A stretch of 64,000 bases of DNA from Streptomyces griseochromogenes (GCF_001542625.1 NZ_CP016279.1:4712001-4776000), one strand, 5' to 3'. Counted from the stretch's first letter, positions 43,821-52,755 are shown. Translations and numbers: made by a program. Notes: generated from the letters alone by a model not told the origin.

Positions 43821-44485
43821 GACGGTCGTTGGGCGTTGTCCATGAGTCGGCTCTCCCAGGCCCAGGCCGCGATCTCGACTCGATTGCGGACCTGAAGCTT
43901 GTTCTGGATGGTCGCCAGGTGGCTCTTGACCGTGCTCAGCGAGATGAACAGCTCGGCGGCGACCTCCTGGTTGGTGCGGCCTCGCGCGATGGCCCGGATC
44001 ACTTGCGTCTCACGCTCCGAGAGCTGCTGCGCCGGCTTCGGCACGGTCGTCCTCCAGGCTGGCGCGAGGTTGCGCAGCAGCCGCAGCGTGATCGACGGTG
44101 AGATGAGGGCGTCGCCGGCGTTCGCCGCGCGGACCGCCTCGACCAGCAGGGTCGGCCCGGCGTCCTTGAGGACGAAGCCGACCGCCCCGGCGTGCAGCGC
44201 GCCGTAGACGTACTCGTCAAGGTCGAACGTCGTGACGACGACAACTCGTAGAGGGTCCGGCACGCCCGGCCCGGCCAGGGCGCGGGTGACCTCGATGCCG
44301 TCCAGCTTCGGCATCCGGATGTCGATCAGGCAGACATCGGGGCGCAGCCGCCGGGCGAGGTCGACCGCCTCGGCGCCGTCGGCGGCTTCGCCGATCACGG
44401 TGATGTTCTCCTGGTCCTCCAGGATGAGCTTCAGGCCGCCGCGGATCATCGCCTGGTCGTCGGCCAGCATGACCTTGATCGTCAC
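43817..44485 (-). CDS. NarL/LuxR-type response regulator
   Basis: The 222-residue regulator has a receiver domain (KVMLADDQAMIRGGL with the acidic pair, VCLIDIRMPKLDGIEV with the phosphorylated Asp, VVTTFDLDEYVYGAL, GFVLKDAG with Lys) and a LuxR-type helix-turn-helix (LSERETQVIRAIARGRTNQEVAAELFISLSTVKSHLATI, residues about 155-195). ATG 44485 overlaps the kinase stop (ATGA), so the pair is co-translated. The last codons and TGA coincide with the end of the deleted IS copy, which may have trimmed a few C-terminal residues. It probably controls the divergent ABC exporter. Confidence 0.9.
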   Translation of the reverse strand: MTIKVMLADDQAMIRGGLKLILEDQENITVIGEAADGAEAVDLARRLRPDVCLIDIRMPKLDGIEVTRALAGPGVPDPLRVVVVTTFDLDEYVYGALHAGAVGFVLKDAGPTLLVEAVRAANAGDALISPSITLRLLRNLAPAWRTTVPKPAQQLSERETQVIRAIARGRTNQEVAAELFISLSTVKSHLATIQNKLQVRNRVEIAAWAWESRLMDNAQRPS

Positions 44486-45660
44486 CGGCCCTCCTTCAGG
44501 AGAACCGGTACTTTGGCGAGCACCGACCAGCCGGCTCCGGGCCCGGGCCCCACAGTCAGGGTGCCGCCGAGCGCCTCGACCCGCTCGCGCATGCCGATCA
44601 GGCCGAACCCGCCCTTCGGCAGGTGCCGGGTATGACCCGGGGGCGCGTCGTCGGTGATCCTGACGGTGACGCCGGCCGGGTCCTGGGCGATGTCGACGGT
44701 GGCCGAGCGGGCGTGCGAGGCGTGCCGGACGATGTTCGTCAGGGATTCCTGGACGATCCGGTGGACGGTGGTGGTGACCTCGGGTGGCCAGGGCCTCTGG
44801 TTCTCGGGCAGCCGGAGCTCCACGTCTGGTCCGTGCCCCTGGAACCGCCGGACGATCTCAGCCAGTTGCTCCGGGCCCGGCGTGGGGGGAGAGGTGGTGG
44901 CCGCGTCGTCGGTGTCGCGCAGCAGGCCGACCACACGGCGCATGGCGGCCAGCGCCTCGCTGCCGGCCTCCTCGATGCCTGCCACGGCCTGGTCCAGCAT
45001 CTCGGGCTGCCGTTTGCCCACGATCCGCGTGGCCTGGGCCTGCACCACGATCCCCGTGATGTGGTGGGCGACCACGTCATGCAGTTCCCGGGCCAGGGTC
45101 AGGCGCTCGTCGCGCCGGATAGCCTCGGTGGCCATCCGGCGCCGGTAGTCCAGGAAACGCAGGCCGAGACCGGTCCCGAGGGCGAGGACCCAGACATTCG
45201 TACCGACCCGGACCGGAGTGCTGGGGGCGTCTGTGGTCAGCCAGCCGACCGTCATCAGCGCGAACCCGGCAGCGGCGATTGCAGCGGCTTGCCGGCTAGG
45301 CAGCGCCCGGATCGCGGAGCCGCCGAGGACCAGCAGCGCCAGCACTGCGCCGGCGCCCGGCTCGCCGGGCAGGTGCGTGAGCCTGGCGAAAAGACCGGCG
45401 CCGCCCGCGATGGCCAGGCCGATGGCCGCGGCCCAGCCCCGATGCCGAGCGCGACCGAGGGCGACCAGGCACACTGCCAGGCCGACCCCGGTGTCGAAGG
45501 CCCAGGGGCGGCCCTGGCTCATGTACTCGACGGCCATGAAGAGGAGCACCGCGGTGAACACGACCCCCAGGGCCGTGTTGACTGCGGCTTTCGGTCCCCA
45601 GACCGGTCGACGTGCGGTGTTCACCTGGTTGACGCTACGCGATGGTCGGCGGACCGCCAT
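44482..45660 (-). CDS. DesK/LiaS-type sensor histidine kinase
   Basis: The 392-residue protein has about five membrane segments in the first 165 residues, a HisKA_3 box (LTLARELHDVVAHHITGIVVQAQA) with the phosphorylated His, and an HATPase domain (VHRIVQESLTNIVRHASHA, RITDDAPPG, GGFGLIGMRERVEALGG). The start ATG at 45660 is the first in frame; its ribosome site is weak. Coupled to the response regulator by ATGA. It has little outside the membrane, as in kinases sensing membrane or cell-wall stress. It is divergent from a small membrane protein and an ABC exporter inside the IS-bracketed segment. Confidence 0.88.
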   Translation of the reverse strand: MAVRRPSRSVNQVNTARRPVWGPKAAVNTALGVVFTAVLLFMAVEYMSQGRPWAFDTGVGLAVCLVALGRARHRGWAAAIGLAIAGGAGLFARLTHLPGEPGAGAVLALLVLGGSAIRALPSRQAAAIAAAGFALMTVGWLTTDAPSTPVRVGTNVWVLALGTGLGLRFLDYRRRMATEAIRRDERLTLARELHDVVAHHITGIVVQAQATRIVGKRQPEMLDQAVAGIEEAGSEALAAMRRVVGLLRDTDDAATTSPPTPGPEQLAEIVRRFQGHGPDVELRLPENQRPWPPEVTTTVHRIVQESLTNIVRHASHARSATVDIAQDPAGVTVRITDDAPPGHTRHLPKGGFGLIGMRERVEALGGTLTVGPGPGAGWSVLAKVPVLLKEGR

Positions 45661-45734
45661 ACCGGCCGAAAGTACGAGCCGGATGGTTCTTACGGCCGGT
45701 GCGACGGCTGACGCCTGTTCAGCATGCTGCGGAC

Positions 45735-45917
45735 ATGGCTGATCTCATCTCTTCCGCTCCCCACGTCCTCGCCGTCTCGGCGCTGGCCGAGAAGACCGTG
45801 CGGAGTCCTCTGCTGTACGCCTGGTGGGCCCTCAATCTGATCGTCCTCGCCGGGGTTGGCTACGCCGTCTACTGGAGCGTCAAGAAGTGGCGCGCTGGAC
45901 GAGGGGCGCGCGGGTGA
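45735..45917 (+). CDS. Small single-pass membrane protein
   Basis: A 60-residue reading frame from ATG 45735 encodes one membrane segment (LLYAWWALNLIVLAGVGYAVYW, given here as the hydrophobic span of residues 26-47) followed by the basic tail SVKKWRAGRGARG, so the C-terminus should be cytoplasmic. The ribosome site is weak. It lies between the divergent kinase gene and the ABC ATPase gene, 68 bases ahead of the latter, and may be co-transcribed. No family recognised. Coding is suggested by the helix-and-basic-tail pattern and the position. Confidence 0.5.
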   Translation: MADLISSAPHVLAVSALAEKTVRSPLLYAWWALNLIVLAGVGYAVYWSVKKWRAGRGARG

Positions 45918-45985
45918 CCGGGTTGCCGTCGCCAGGACACGGGATCCACATCCTCACCACTTCGCCACCTCGATCGAGGAAACAC

Positions 45986-46888
45986 ATGACACCAGTACTG
46001 GAAGCCGTGAAGCTTGGTAAGCGCTATGGCCGCCACCAGGCGCTGATGGACTGCGACCTGAGCATCCCCCAGGGGCGCGTGATCGGCCTGGTCGGTCCCA
46101 ACGGCGCCGGAAAGTCGACGCTGCTCAACATGTCGTGCGGGCTGATCCAGCCCACCTCGGGCACGATCCGCGTGCTGGGCGCCGAGCCTGCCGCAAGTCC
46201 GGCCCACCTGGCCAAGGTCGGCTTCGTCGCACAGGACACACCGGTGTACGCCGATCTGTCGGTCGCGGACCACCTGCGCATGGGCGCGAAGCTGAACCCC
46301 CGTTGGGACGGGCCGCTCGCGCAGCGGCGGATCGCCCAGATCGGACTGGACCCGAAGCACAAGGCGGGCCGTCTCTCGGGGGGCCAGCGTGCCCAGCTCG
46401 CCCTGACCATCGCGGCGGCCAAGCGGCCCGAGCTGCTGATTTTCGACGAGCCCGCCGCCGCGCTCGACCCGCTGGCCCGCGCGGGCTTCCTGGACAACCT
46501 GATGGAGTTCGTCACCGACCTGGGGGCCAGCGCCATCCTCTCCTCGCACGCGCTCCCCGATGTGGAGCGGGTCTGCGACTACCTGATCGTGCTGGCTGAC
46601 TCCCGGATCCAGGTGGCCGGCGATGTGTCCGGACTGCTGGCCGACCACCACCGGCTCATCGGAGGCCGCCAGGCCATCGGCGAGCTGCCGGCCGGCGTGG
46701 AGGTGATCCGCGTCGAACACGCCCCGTCGGAGAGCACCGCGATCGTGCGTGCGGATCAGCGGCAGTTGGCCGGCGGCCCCTGGAGCGTGGAGACCCTCGA
46801 TCTGGAGGAGCTGGTCCTGGCCTATATGACCCGGGCGAACCAGGCCGCCGCCCAGCCCGCCCCGACGGTTATGGAGGCACAGCGATGA
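45986..46888 (+). CDS. ABC transporter ATP-binding protein
   Basis: The 300-residue ATPase has Walker A (GLVGPNGAGKSTLLN), a Q-loop (VGFVAQDTPVYADLSV), the signature LSGGQRAQLAL, Walker B (LLIFDEPAAALDP) and the switch His in LSSHALPDVERV. The C-terminal 80 residues after VAGDVSGLLADHH form the extension common in drug- or lantibiotic-exporting ABC-2 systems. ATG 45986 follows GAGGAAA. Its stop overlaps the permease start (ATGA). With the adjacent two-component system it forms a typical antibiotic-sensing and export unit, here bracketed by IS copies. Confidence 0.92.
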   Translation: MTPVLEAVKLGKRYGRHQALMDCDLSIPQGRVIGLVGPNGAGKSTLLNMSCGLIQPTSGTIRVLGAEPAASPAHLAKVGFVAQDTPVYADLSVADHLRMGAKLNPRWDGPLAQRRIAQIGLDPKHKAGRLSGGQRAQLALTIAAAKRPELLIFDEPAAALDPLARAGFLDNLMEFVTDLGASAILSSHALPDVERVCDYLIVLADSRIQVAGDVSGLLADHHRLIGGRQAIGELPAGVEVIRVEHAPSESTAIVRADQRQLAGGPWSVETLDLEELVLAYMTRANQAAAQPAPTVMEAQR

Positions 46889-47877
46889 TCTGGCTGACTT
46901 GGCGCCAGTTCCGCGTTCAGGCGCTGGTGGGCCTCGGTGCCCTCCTGTTGCTCGGGATCTATCTGGTGATCCTCGGCCGGCAGATCCACAGCAGCTACGA
47001 CGACATGCTCGCGCACTGTACCGGCCACGGCAACTGCTCCAGCACACTGGGCACCTTCGCCGACCACTACAGCCTCCAGGTCGACCTGCTCAGCTACCTG
47101 CTGCTGGTGGTCCCCGGCATCATCGGCATCTTCTGGGGCGCTCCGCTGATCAGTCGTGAGCTGGAGGCCGGAACCCACCGACTGGTGTGGAACCAGAGCG
47201 TGACCCGCAGCCGGTGGCTGGCGGTCAAGCTGGGGGTGGTCGGCCTGCTGAGCACGGCCGTGGCCGGGCTGTACAGCCTGCTGCTGACCTGGGCTTCAGG
47301 CCCGGTCAACACCGTCTTGAACAACCGCTTCGAACCGGTGCTGTTCGCGTCGCGAAACATCGCGCCGCTGGGCTATGCGGCCTTCGCCTTCGTGCTGGGG
47401 GCCACCCTCGGGTTGTTCGTCCGCCACACCGTGCCCGCCATGGGAGCGACCCTGGTGGTCTTCGGCGTGCTCCAGATTGTCGTGCCCACCGCGATCCGGC
47501 CGCACTACGAATCGCCGGTCCGCACCTCGGTACCGCTCACCGCACAGCTGATCAGCGGCCTGACAAAGATCGGCACCTACGGCGACATCGGCGGGCTGCG
47601 GGTGCCCGGTGGGCCCTGGGTGGTGGAGACCACCGCCATGCTCGACTCCAAGGGCAAGGAGGTCGGCCACACTGCACGGTTCCAGGACTGCACCAACCAC
47701 AAGTCGCTGGCCGAGATGCCGAGTTGCCTGGCGAAGGGCAACCTCCACGTGGACGTCTCCGAGCAGCCGGCCGGCCGCTACTGGACCTTCCAGTGGCTGG
47801 AGACCGCGATCTTCACGGCCCTCGCCGGGCTACTGGCCCTCCTGAGCTTCTGGCGGATCCGCAGCCGGCTCAACTGA
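46885..47877 (+). CDS. ABC-2 type permease
   Basis: The 330-residue protein has six predicted membrane segments, starting MIWLTWRQFRVQALVGLGALLLLG, with an outside loop holding Cys residues (HCTGHGNCSSTLG), the cytoplasmic ISRELEAGTHRLVWNQSVTRSRWLAVKL typical of this family (residues about 90-117), and a large outside region of about 85 residues before the last helix (with CTNHKSLAEMPSCLAKG). ATG 46885 overlaps the ATPase stop. It should pair with that ATPase as an exporter of an unknown drug, lipid or peptide. Confidence 0.88.
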   Translation: MIWLTWRQFRVQALVGLGALLLLGIYLVILGRQIHSSYDDMLAHCTGHGNCSSTLGTFADHYSLQVDLLSYLLLVVPGIIGIFWGAPLISRELEAGTHRLVWNQSVTRSRWLAVKLGVVGLLSTAVAGLYSLLLTWASGPVNTVLNNRFEPVLFASRNIAPLGYAAFAFVLGATLGLFVRHTVPAMGATLVVFGVLQIVVPTAIRPHYESPVRTSVPLTAQLISGLTKIGTYGDIGGLRVPGGPWVVETTAMLDSKGKEVGHTARFQDCTNHKSLAEMPSCLAKGNLHVDVSEQPAGRYWTFQWLETAIFTALAGLLALLSFWRIRSRLN

Positions 47878-47958
47878 CGCCAGCGCGGCTGCGGAATCCT
47901 CTGTCGCCAGTGCCTTCACGCTCGTCTCCTGGGCCAGGGTCGGTTCCGTACCCGGTTA

Positions 47959-49145
47959 CTGAACTTGACGGTTACCTGATTTCGGCGTCTTGAGGTCAGT
48001 GCGGTCTTTCGAGAATGAGGCCGGCGGCTTCGAGGAACCCGCCGAGGACGCCGTGCCGGTACTGCAACGCCTTCAGTCGCCGGCGGAGTATAGTCTCCAG
48101 CTTGGTGAGGGTACGGGCGGCCAGGTTGGCCAGGCTCCGTTTGATGTGCGCCCACAGGGCCTCCACCGGATTCAGGTCGGGCGCATACCCGGGCAGCAGC
48201 ACCACAGTCACCCACTCGCGCGCCGCCGCGAGCGCCTTCATCGTCTTCGAGACGTGGGTGCTCAGCCGATCCCACACCATGATCAGCGGGGCCTTGAGCA
48301 GGTGGTGGGCGCCGTCGAGCAGGTGGATGTAGTCCCTCTCGCTGAGCGAGCGGCGCTCGCCCTTGCGGCCGGTATGCCGGCGCAGCCGGTAGCACAGGCG
48401 GGCGGGCAGGCCAGGTCGGTAGCACAGCAGCCCGGCCACCGAGAGCCGTCCCCGGCTGCGGCCGGACACCTTGACCCTCGGTGTGATGCCGCGTCGGCCC
48501 CAGGTGCGCCCCTTGTGCGGACGGCCGGTCACGCCCGCTTCGTCCTCGAAGCAGATCCACGCCCCGGCCGTCGCCCTTACTGCTTTTACCTCCCGCCAGG
48601 TCACCTCCCGCCACGCGGCGACGGCTTCCTCGTCGCGCTCGGCGGCGGGTCTGTCCGGCACCTGCACGCTGTAGCCCATACGGTGCAGCAGCCGGGTCAC
48701 CCCGGAGACGCTGTAGGAGAGGTGGAACTTCCGCCTGATCAGCCTGCCTACCCGGGAGGCGGTCCACACCTGGTCGTCGCTCCAGCCGTGCGCGGCCAGC
48801 CCCTCGTCGAGCCACATCGCGAGCTTGGCCTGCAGGTGCGGGCCGAGCCGGCAGTCGCAGCCGGAGGGCCCCTTGGAACGTAACTCCTCGCGTCCGCCCG
48901 TCCTCCAGACGCGGCGCCACTGGTAGACCGACTTCCCACTCACCCGTAACTCCCGGGCGATGCGCTGGACTTCGATGGCCTCCTCGAAGAGGTCAACAGC
49001 CCGCATCCGTACCTCTTCCCGGCGCTTGCGCTGCTCGCCGGTCAGCCCGCCCCCGTCCGGATACCGCATGCTTCCGGCGTACCAGTGCGGACGCACCGCG
49101 TCACCGGTCTCGACACAGATCCAGACCCCGAAACGCCGAAGTCAG
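47959..49145 (-). mobile_element. Complete IS630-family insertion sequence
   Basis: A 1187-base element is flanked on both sides by TA (47957-47958 and 49146-49147), the target duplicated by IS630 elements. The ends, CTGAACTTGACGG on the left and CTGACTTCGGCG read inward from the right, are imperfect inverted repeats. It contains one intact transposase gene. An inverted, internally deleted copy lies at 43616-43820, and an AraC-type gene is cut at the right border. Confidence 0.85.
47996..49069 (-). CDS. IS630-family transposase
   Basis: The 357-residue transposase has an N-terminal helix-turn-helix (AIEVQRIARELRVSGKSVYQWRRVW), a second DNA-binding region (LIRRKFHLSYSVSGVTRLLHRMGYSVQ) and a DDE catalytic core: WICFEDEAGV, IMVWDRLSTHVS and LLPGYAPDLNPVEALW. 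All acidic residues appear present and the frame is uninterrupted, so it may be active. ATG 49069 matches the start of the copy in the deleted element; an ATG nine codons earlier is possible. It is the only gene of the element and could mobilise the deleted copy and the segment between. Confidence 0.9.
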   Translation of the reverse strand: MRYPDGGGLTGEQRKRREEVRMRAVDLFEEAIEVQRIARELRVSGKSVYQWRRVWRTGGREELRSKGPSGCDCRLGPHLQAKLAMWLDEGLAAHGWSDDQVWTASRVGRLIRRKFHLSYSVSGVTRLLHRMGYSVQVPDRPAAERDEEAVAAWREVTWREVKAVRATAGAWICFEDEAGVTGRPHKGRTWGRRGITPRVKVSGRSRGRLSVAGLLCYRPGLPARLCYRLRRHTGRKGERRSLSERDYIHLLDGAHHLLKAPLIMVWDRLSTHVSKTMKALAAAREWVTVVLLPGYAPDLNPVEALWAHIKRSLANLAARTLTKLETILRRRLKALQYRHGVLGGFLEAAGLILERPH

Positions 49146-49149
49146 TAAG

Positions 49150-50106
49150 TACCGAAGGCCGGCTCCAGCTGACAGGTTCGCCTGGTGGCTCGAGTCGGCC
49201 ACCGGAACACTCCTGCCGAATATCCTCACCAGCGATCACGCCGATGACTTCCGAGCCGAGTTGCTCACCCTTCCGGCAGGCGTCGCGTCCGTCTCTTTCT
49301 TCGCCTGTCCCTCACTGTATTCACGCCGCACCCCACAGCTGATCCGCCGCAGTGATCCGGAAGTGGTCCAAGTCGCGATCTGCCTGCGCCAGACGATAGG
49401 AGTGTCCCAACGACGGCAGGAAGCCGTAATCCAGGCCGGCGAACTCTTCGTCTACGACACCTCGCAGCCCTATCAAGCCTGGATGTCAGGCAATGGCGAT
49501 ATCGCTCGAATGGGCGTCGTGCACATCCCAAGGAACGCGCTGCCCCTTCCAGCGGCAGGTATGCAGAGAATCTTGGCACGCCCACTGTCGGGCAGCCGTG
49601 GAATCGGAGCGGTACTCACCTCGTTCCTCGCGTCCTTGGCCTCGCAGGGCGCGACGCTCAACGCCTCTGACCTCGCGCGCCTGGGCGGGGTGACCGTGGA
49701 CCTGGTGACCACCTATCTGGCACACCACATCGATGCCCTGCAAACCGTACCCGGCGAGAGCCGCCAACGCGCCCTGCTGATGACGATATACACGTTCATC
49801 GAAGCTCACCTGCACGATCCGGACCTCGCTCCGAACACGATCGCCGCCGCCCATCACATCTCCTTACGCCAACTGCACCGACTCTTTCAGCAGGAAGACA
49901 CCACCGTCGCCGCATTGATCCGCTCGCGACGTCTGGATCACTGTCGCCGGGACCTGGAAAATCCCACGCTGCAACACCTGCCCATTTACGCGATCGGTGC
50001 TCGCTGGGGATTTGCGGACGCTGCCGGGTTCAGCCGTTCATTCCGTGACACTTACGCAGTGACGCTCGGTGAGTACCGCCGTGCTGCGTACACCAGCCGG
50101 GCGTAG
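49150..50106 (+). pseudogene. AraC-family regulator, 5' end removed by the IS element
   Basis: The frame is open from the IS border and reads RRPAPADRFAWWLESATG, then ILTSDHADDFRAELLTLPAG, a CuR-like N-terminal domain of AraC-type regulators, with VVQVAICLRQTIGV and ELFVYDTSQPYQAWMSG, and a C-terminal AraC helix-turn-helix (AAHHISLRQLHRLFQQED, GFADAAGFSRSFRDTYAVTLGEYRR). About ten to fifteen N-terminal residues and the start codon are missing. An internal TTG at 49261 could start a shorter protein. Codon 49864 is TTA, so translation would need the bldA tRNA. It may still be partly functional. Confidence 0.75.
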
Positions 50107-50179
50107 ATGCGTTGGCACGTGCCGCGATCACGTCGAGATTTCCGTGCGGTCATTCAGAGTCTCGCTCGCGGTTCACCAC

Positions 50180-50330
50180 CGCCGTTTTCGTGCGACCGTG
50201 GCGGCACCGGTTGCAGCGATCCCTTCCCACTGCCGCGGTTGCCACGGATCTGCACGACCTGCTGCCCGCTCAGGACATCGACGCCCCGTACGCTCTGGTG
50301 GCGCACTCCCTCGGGGTTACAACCGGCTGA
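50180..50330 (+). pseudogene. Relic of an alpha/beta hydrolase gene
   Basis: Two frames hold pieces of one domain: CDRGGTGCSDPF in the first and TAAVATDLHDLLPAQDIDAPYALVAHSLGV in the next (quoted as TAAVATDLHDLLPAQDIDAP and APYALVAHSLGV), which match the YDRAGxGxSDP and nucleophile-elbow regions of alpha/beta hydrolases. A frameshift and loss of both ends leave no functional protein. A stop follows shortly after the elbow. Confidence 0.55.
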
Positions 50331-50341
50331 CAGGAGCACCC

Positions 50342-51136
50342 ATGTCAATTGAACGCCCGCGCATCAATAGCAGCGTGCCGCACTCCGCCCGGATCTGGAA
50401 CTACTGGCTGGGCGGCAAAGACTGCTACGAGATCGACCGGCAGGTCGGCGACCAGATTGCCGTCGCCAACCCGGCGATTCTCGACACCGCCCGGGCGCAG
50501 CGGGCGTTCCTCGTTCGAGCGGTCGAGTACCTCGTCCGCGACGTCGGCATCCGCCAGTTCCTGGACGTGGGTACTGGACTGCCCACGGCTGACAACACCC
50601 ACGAGGTCGCCCAGCGTCTGCGGCCCGACGCGCGGATCGTCTACGTCGATCACGACCCGGTCGTCCTGGTGCACGCCGCGGCGCTGCTCACCAGCGCGCC
50701 CGAGGGCGCGACGGACTACATTGACGCTGATCTACGGAACCCGGACGGGATTCTCGAACAGGCCGCCAGAACACTGGACTTCACCCAGCCCGCGGCTTTG
50801 ATGCTGCTGGGCATCGCCGCGCATGTCACTGACGACTCCGTCTACGGCATCGTCGAACGCCTGGTCGACGCCCTGCCGTCCGGCAGTCACCTCGTATTTT
50901 GCGACAGCACCGACGTCATCCACCCCGAGCAGCAGCGCGCCATGGTCGAGCAGTGGAACGAGGCGAGCGACAACCCTCGCGTCAATCGCAGCCCTGAGCA
51001 ACTCGCTCGCTTCTTCGACGGCCTGGAGTTACTGGAGCCCGGCCTGGTTTCGACGTCCCGGTGGCGCCCCGTGCCGAGCGGCGCCGAAGAGCCCGCTGAA
51101 GTCGACAACTTCGGCGGCGTGGCGCTGAAGCCCTAG
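50342..51136 (+). CDS. DUF574/SAV2177-type SAM-dependent methyltransferase
   Basis: The 264-residue protein has the hallmarks of the Methyltransf_19 (DUF574) family abundant in Streptomyces: VPHSARIWNYWLGGKDCYEIDRQVGDQI near the N-terminus (residues about 12-40), NPAILDTARAQRAFLVRAVEYL, QFLDVGTGLPTADNTHEVAQ as the SAM site, RIVYVDHDPVVLVHAAALL, and later LMLLGIAAHVTDD and SHLVFCDSTDV. ATG 50342 follows GGAG. The physiological substrate of the family is unknown. It follows a decayed hydrolase gene, and a strong terminator lies downstream. Confidence 0.88.
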   Translation: MSIERPRINSSVPHSARIWNYWLGGKDCYEIDRQVGDQIAVANPAILDTARAQRAFLVRAVEYLVRDVGIRQFLDVGTGLPTADNTHEVAQRLRPDARIVYVDHDPVVLVHAAALLTSAPEGATDYIDADLRNPDGILEQAARTLDFTQPAALMLLGIAAHVTDDSVYGIVERLVDALPSGSHLVFCDSTDVIHPEQQRAMVEQWNEASDNPRVNRSPEQLARFFDGLELLEPGLVSTSRWRPVPSGAEEPAEVDNFGGVALKP

Positions 51137-51212
51137 GCAGAACCGCTCTGCCGAGTCGTGGTCGTCAACTCGCTTCAACGGTGGCGTGTGTCCGGTGGAC
51201 TTGAGCTGGAGC

Positions 51213-51246
51213 GGCGCCGACCCCTCTCCACGGACGGGTCGGCGCC
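51213..51246. terminator. Strong hairpin between convergent genes
   Basis: GGCGCCGACCC and GGGTCGGCGCC form a perfect 11-base stem around a 12-base loop, between the DUF574 gene and the convergent transglycosylase gene. It should stop transcription from both sides. Confidence 0.75.
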
Positions 51247-51351
51247 TCCGGTGGCACCCGCTTGAAGGACTCCCCCAACGCATCCGGCACCGAGCGCTCG
51301 ACGATCCCCGAACCGGCAGGTCGTCGAGCGCGTGCCTGGTGAGCAGGCCCC

Positions 51352-51879
51352 TTAGTAGGCGGAGTTGACGTTGTCGATGGAGCCGTAGCGGTGGGCGGCG
51401 TAGTTGGCCGCCGCGGTGATGTTGGCCACCGGGTCGGTCACGCTCTTGGCGGTGCCGGAGACGTGGTACGCGTTGAAGGTGGGGTCGATGACCTGGAGGA
51501 GACCCTTGGACGGGGTGCCCTTCTGAGCGTTGACGTCCCAGTTGTTCTGGGCGCTGGGGTTGCCGCCCGACTCGCGCATGATGTTGCGCTTGAGGCCGTC
51601 GTAGCTGCCGGGGATGCCCTTGGACTTCATGATGTCGAGGGACTGCTTGATCCAACCGTCGAGGTTGTTGGCGTAGCCGGCGTTGCTCTTGGCCGTGGTG
51701 TGGTCGCTGTTCGTGGAGGCGGTGGCCACGGTGGAGGTGTTCACCTGGGTTGCTTCGGCGGCCTGTGCGGAGGTGGGCATCAGCGTCAGGGCGGCGGCCG
51801 CGGCGCCGGTGGTGGCGATGCCGGTGAGGGTGAGGGTGCGCAGGCGGGCGATGCGGTTGGTGCGGGTGATCGTGGCCAT
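51352..51879 (-). CDS. Secreted SLT-type lytic transglycosylase-like protein
   Basis: The 175-residue product has a signal peptide (RLRTLTLTGIATTGAAAAAL, cleavage after SAQA) and an SLT-like domain: LDIMKSKGIPGSYDGLKRNIMRESGGNPSAQNNWD (catalytic Glu in MRESGGNP), GTPSKGLLQVIDPTFNAYHVSG and NITAAANYAAHRYGSIDNVN. This small Streptomyces family cleaves or remodels peptidoglycan. ATG 51879 follows AGGAGAG. The leader upstream is long and GC-rich, with no riboswitch that I could confirm. It stands alone, convergent with the methyltransferase gene. Confidence 0.85.
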   Translation of the reverse strand: MATITRTNRIARLRTLTLTGIATTGAAAAALTLMPTSAQAAEATQVNTSTVATASTNSDHTTAKSNAGYANNLDGWIKQSLDIMKSKGIPGSYDGLKRNIMRESGGNPSAQNNWDVNAQKGTPSKGLLQVIDPTFNAYHVSGTAKSVTDPVANITAAANYAAHRYGSIDNVNSAY

Positions 51880-52552
51880 GGGGAAGGGACTCTCCTGTGG
51901 GGACGTTGTAGGGGTGCCAGCCGGACCGGGGTCGGTCGCGATGGCGTTGGGGCGGGGCCCCGTGCTGCGGGGCGGAGCGGGCGGGTCTGGCGGTAACCGC
52001 CCGGTCCGTCTCGTGGCTCCCGGCAACGAGAAACATGGTTAGCGGTGGGTGGGGCGGGGCGCAATGATGTGACGTACTACCCGACTACGGAGGAATGTCC
52101 AGAATGTGCCCTTCTGGGGGTTTTCCGCCCTGGTCGGGGCGGGGTGGTTCTACTATCCGCGGTAGGAAGTGATTTGGGTCCTATGGGTGGCGTCACGTCT
52201 TCCAGCCCTTTTTGGGCGTTATTGAGGACCCTTGCGGGCGCTTGCGCCCGACTCTTGGTGTCGTGGATTCGGGGCTGTGAAGTGTGGGGTGGCGGCGGGC
52301 CAGGGGTGTGGTCGGTGCAGGGGGTGTGGCCTGCTCTCGCCTGTGTTCCGGCGGGGGCGCACGCCGGTCGAGGCCTCCGGGGATGCGGAGGGGCCTTCCC
52401 GTGCGGGTGCCAGTCGCTGCCGCGATGTCGGCCATGGCGAGGTCTCCGACTGCTCTCGCGGCAGGTAAGGGGGGCGCCGTCGGTCCTCTGGATCACGGTG
52501 ATGCCGCGCTCTCGCAGGGTTTGCCCCGAACGTGCCCCCACTTCTTGTGAAG
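51880..52552. other. Long non-coding region upstream of the transglycosylase gene
   Basis: No reading frame here resembles a gene. The minus strand should carry the transglycosylase promoter and leader. G-rich plus-strand tracts (for example around 52120-52150 and 52280-52350) and a lower share of codon-like structure suggest true non-coding DNA. I looked for a c-di-AMP (ydaO) riboswitch and could not support one. Confidence 0.4.
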
Positions 52553-52592
52553 CGGACCCGGGTCCGGATTGTTGAATCGGACCTGTGGTCCG
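52553..52592. promoter_or_regulatory. Two CGGACC operator palindromes
   Basis: CGGACC-CG-GGTCCG (52553-52566) and CGGACC-TGT-GGTCCG (52578-52592) share the same half-site and differ only in spacer. The second stands 25 bases before ATG 52618. Such pairs are typical of TetR- or MarR-type control. The gene they should control is now decayed and no regulator gene is adjacent. Confidence 0.55.
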
Positions 52593-52755
52593 CATTCTGT
52601 TGGAATGGAGGGCGGTCATGTCCGCACTGATCCCTGCGCCTACCCCATGCCGCCCCCGGGCGACCTCGACCCGGCGACGATCACGCTGCCCTTCCTCCAG
52701 AGCGTCCGCGCGCACGCCCTCGGTATCGGAGGAGACGGCACCGTCTGGACCCGGA

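Noticed and set aside
51880..52070. c-di-AMP (ydaO) riboswitch before the transglycosylase gene
   Set aside because: Genes of this type are sometimes preceded by one, but I could not find the conserved motifs in the leader.
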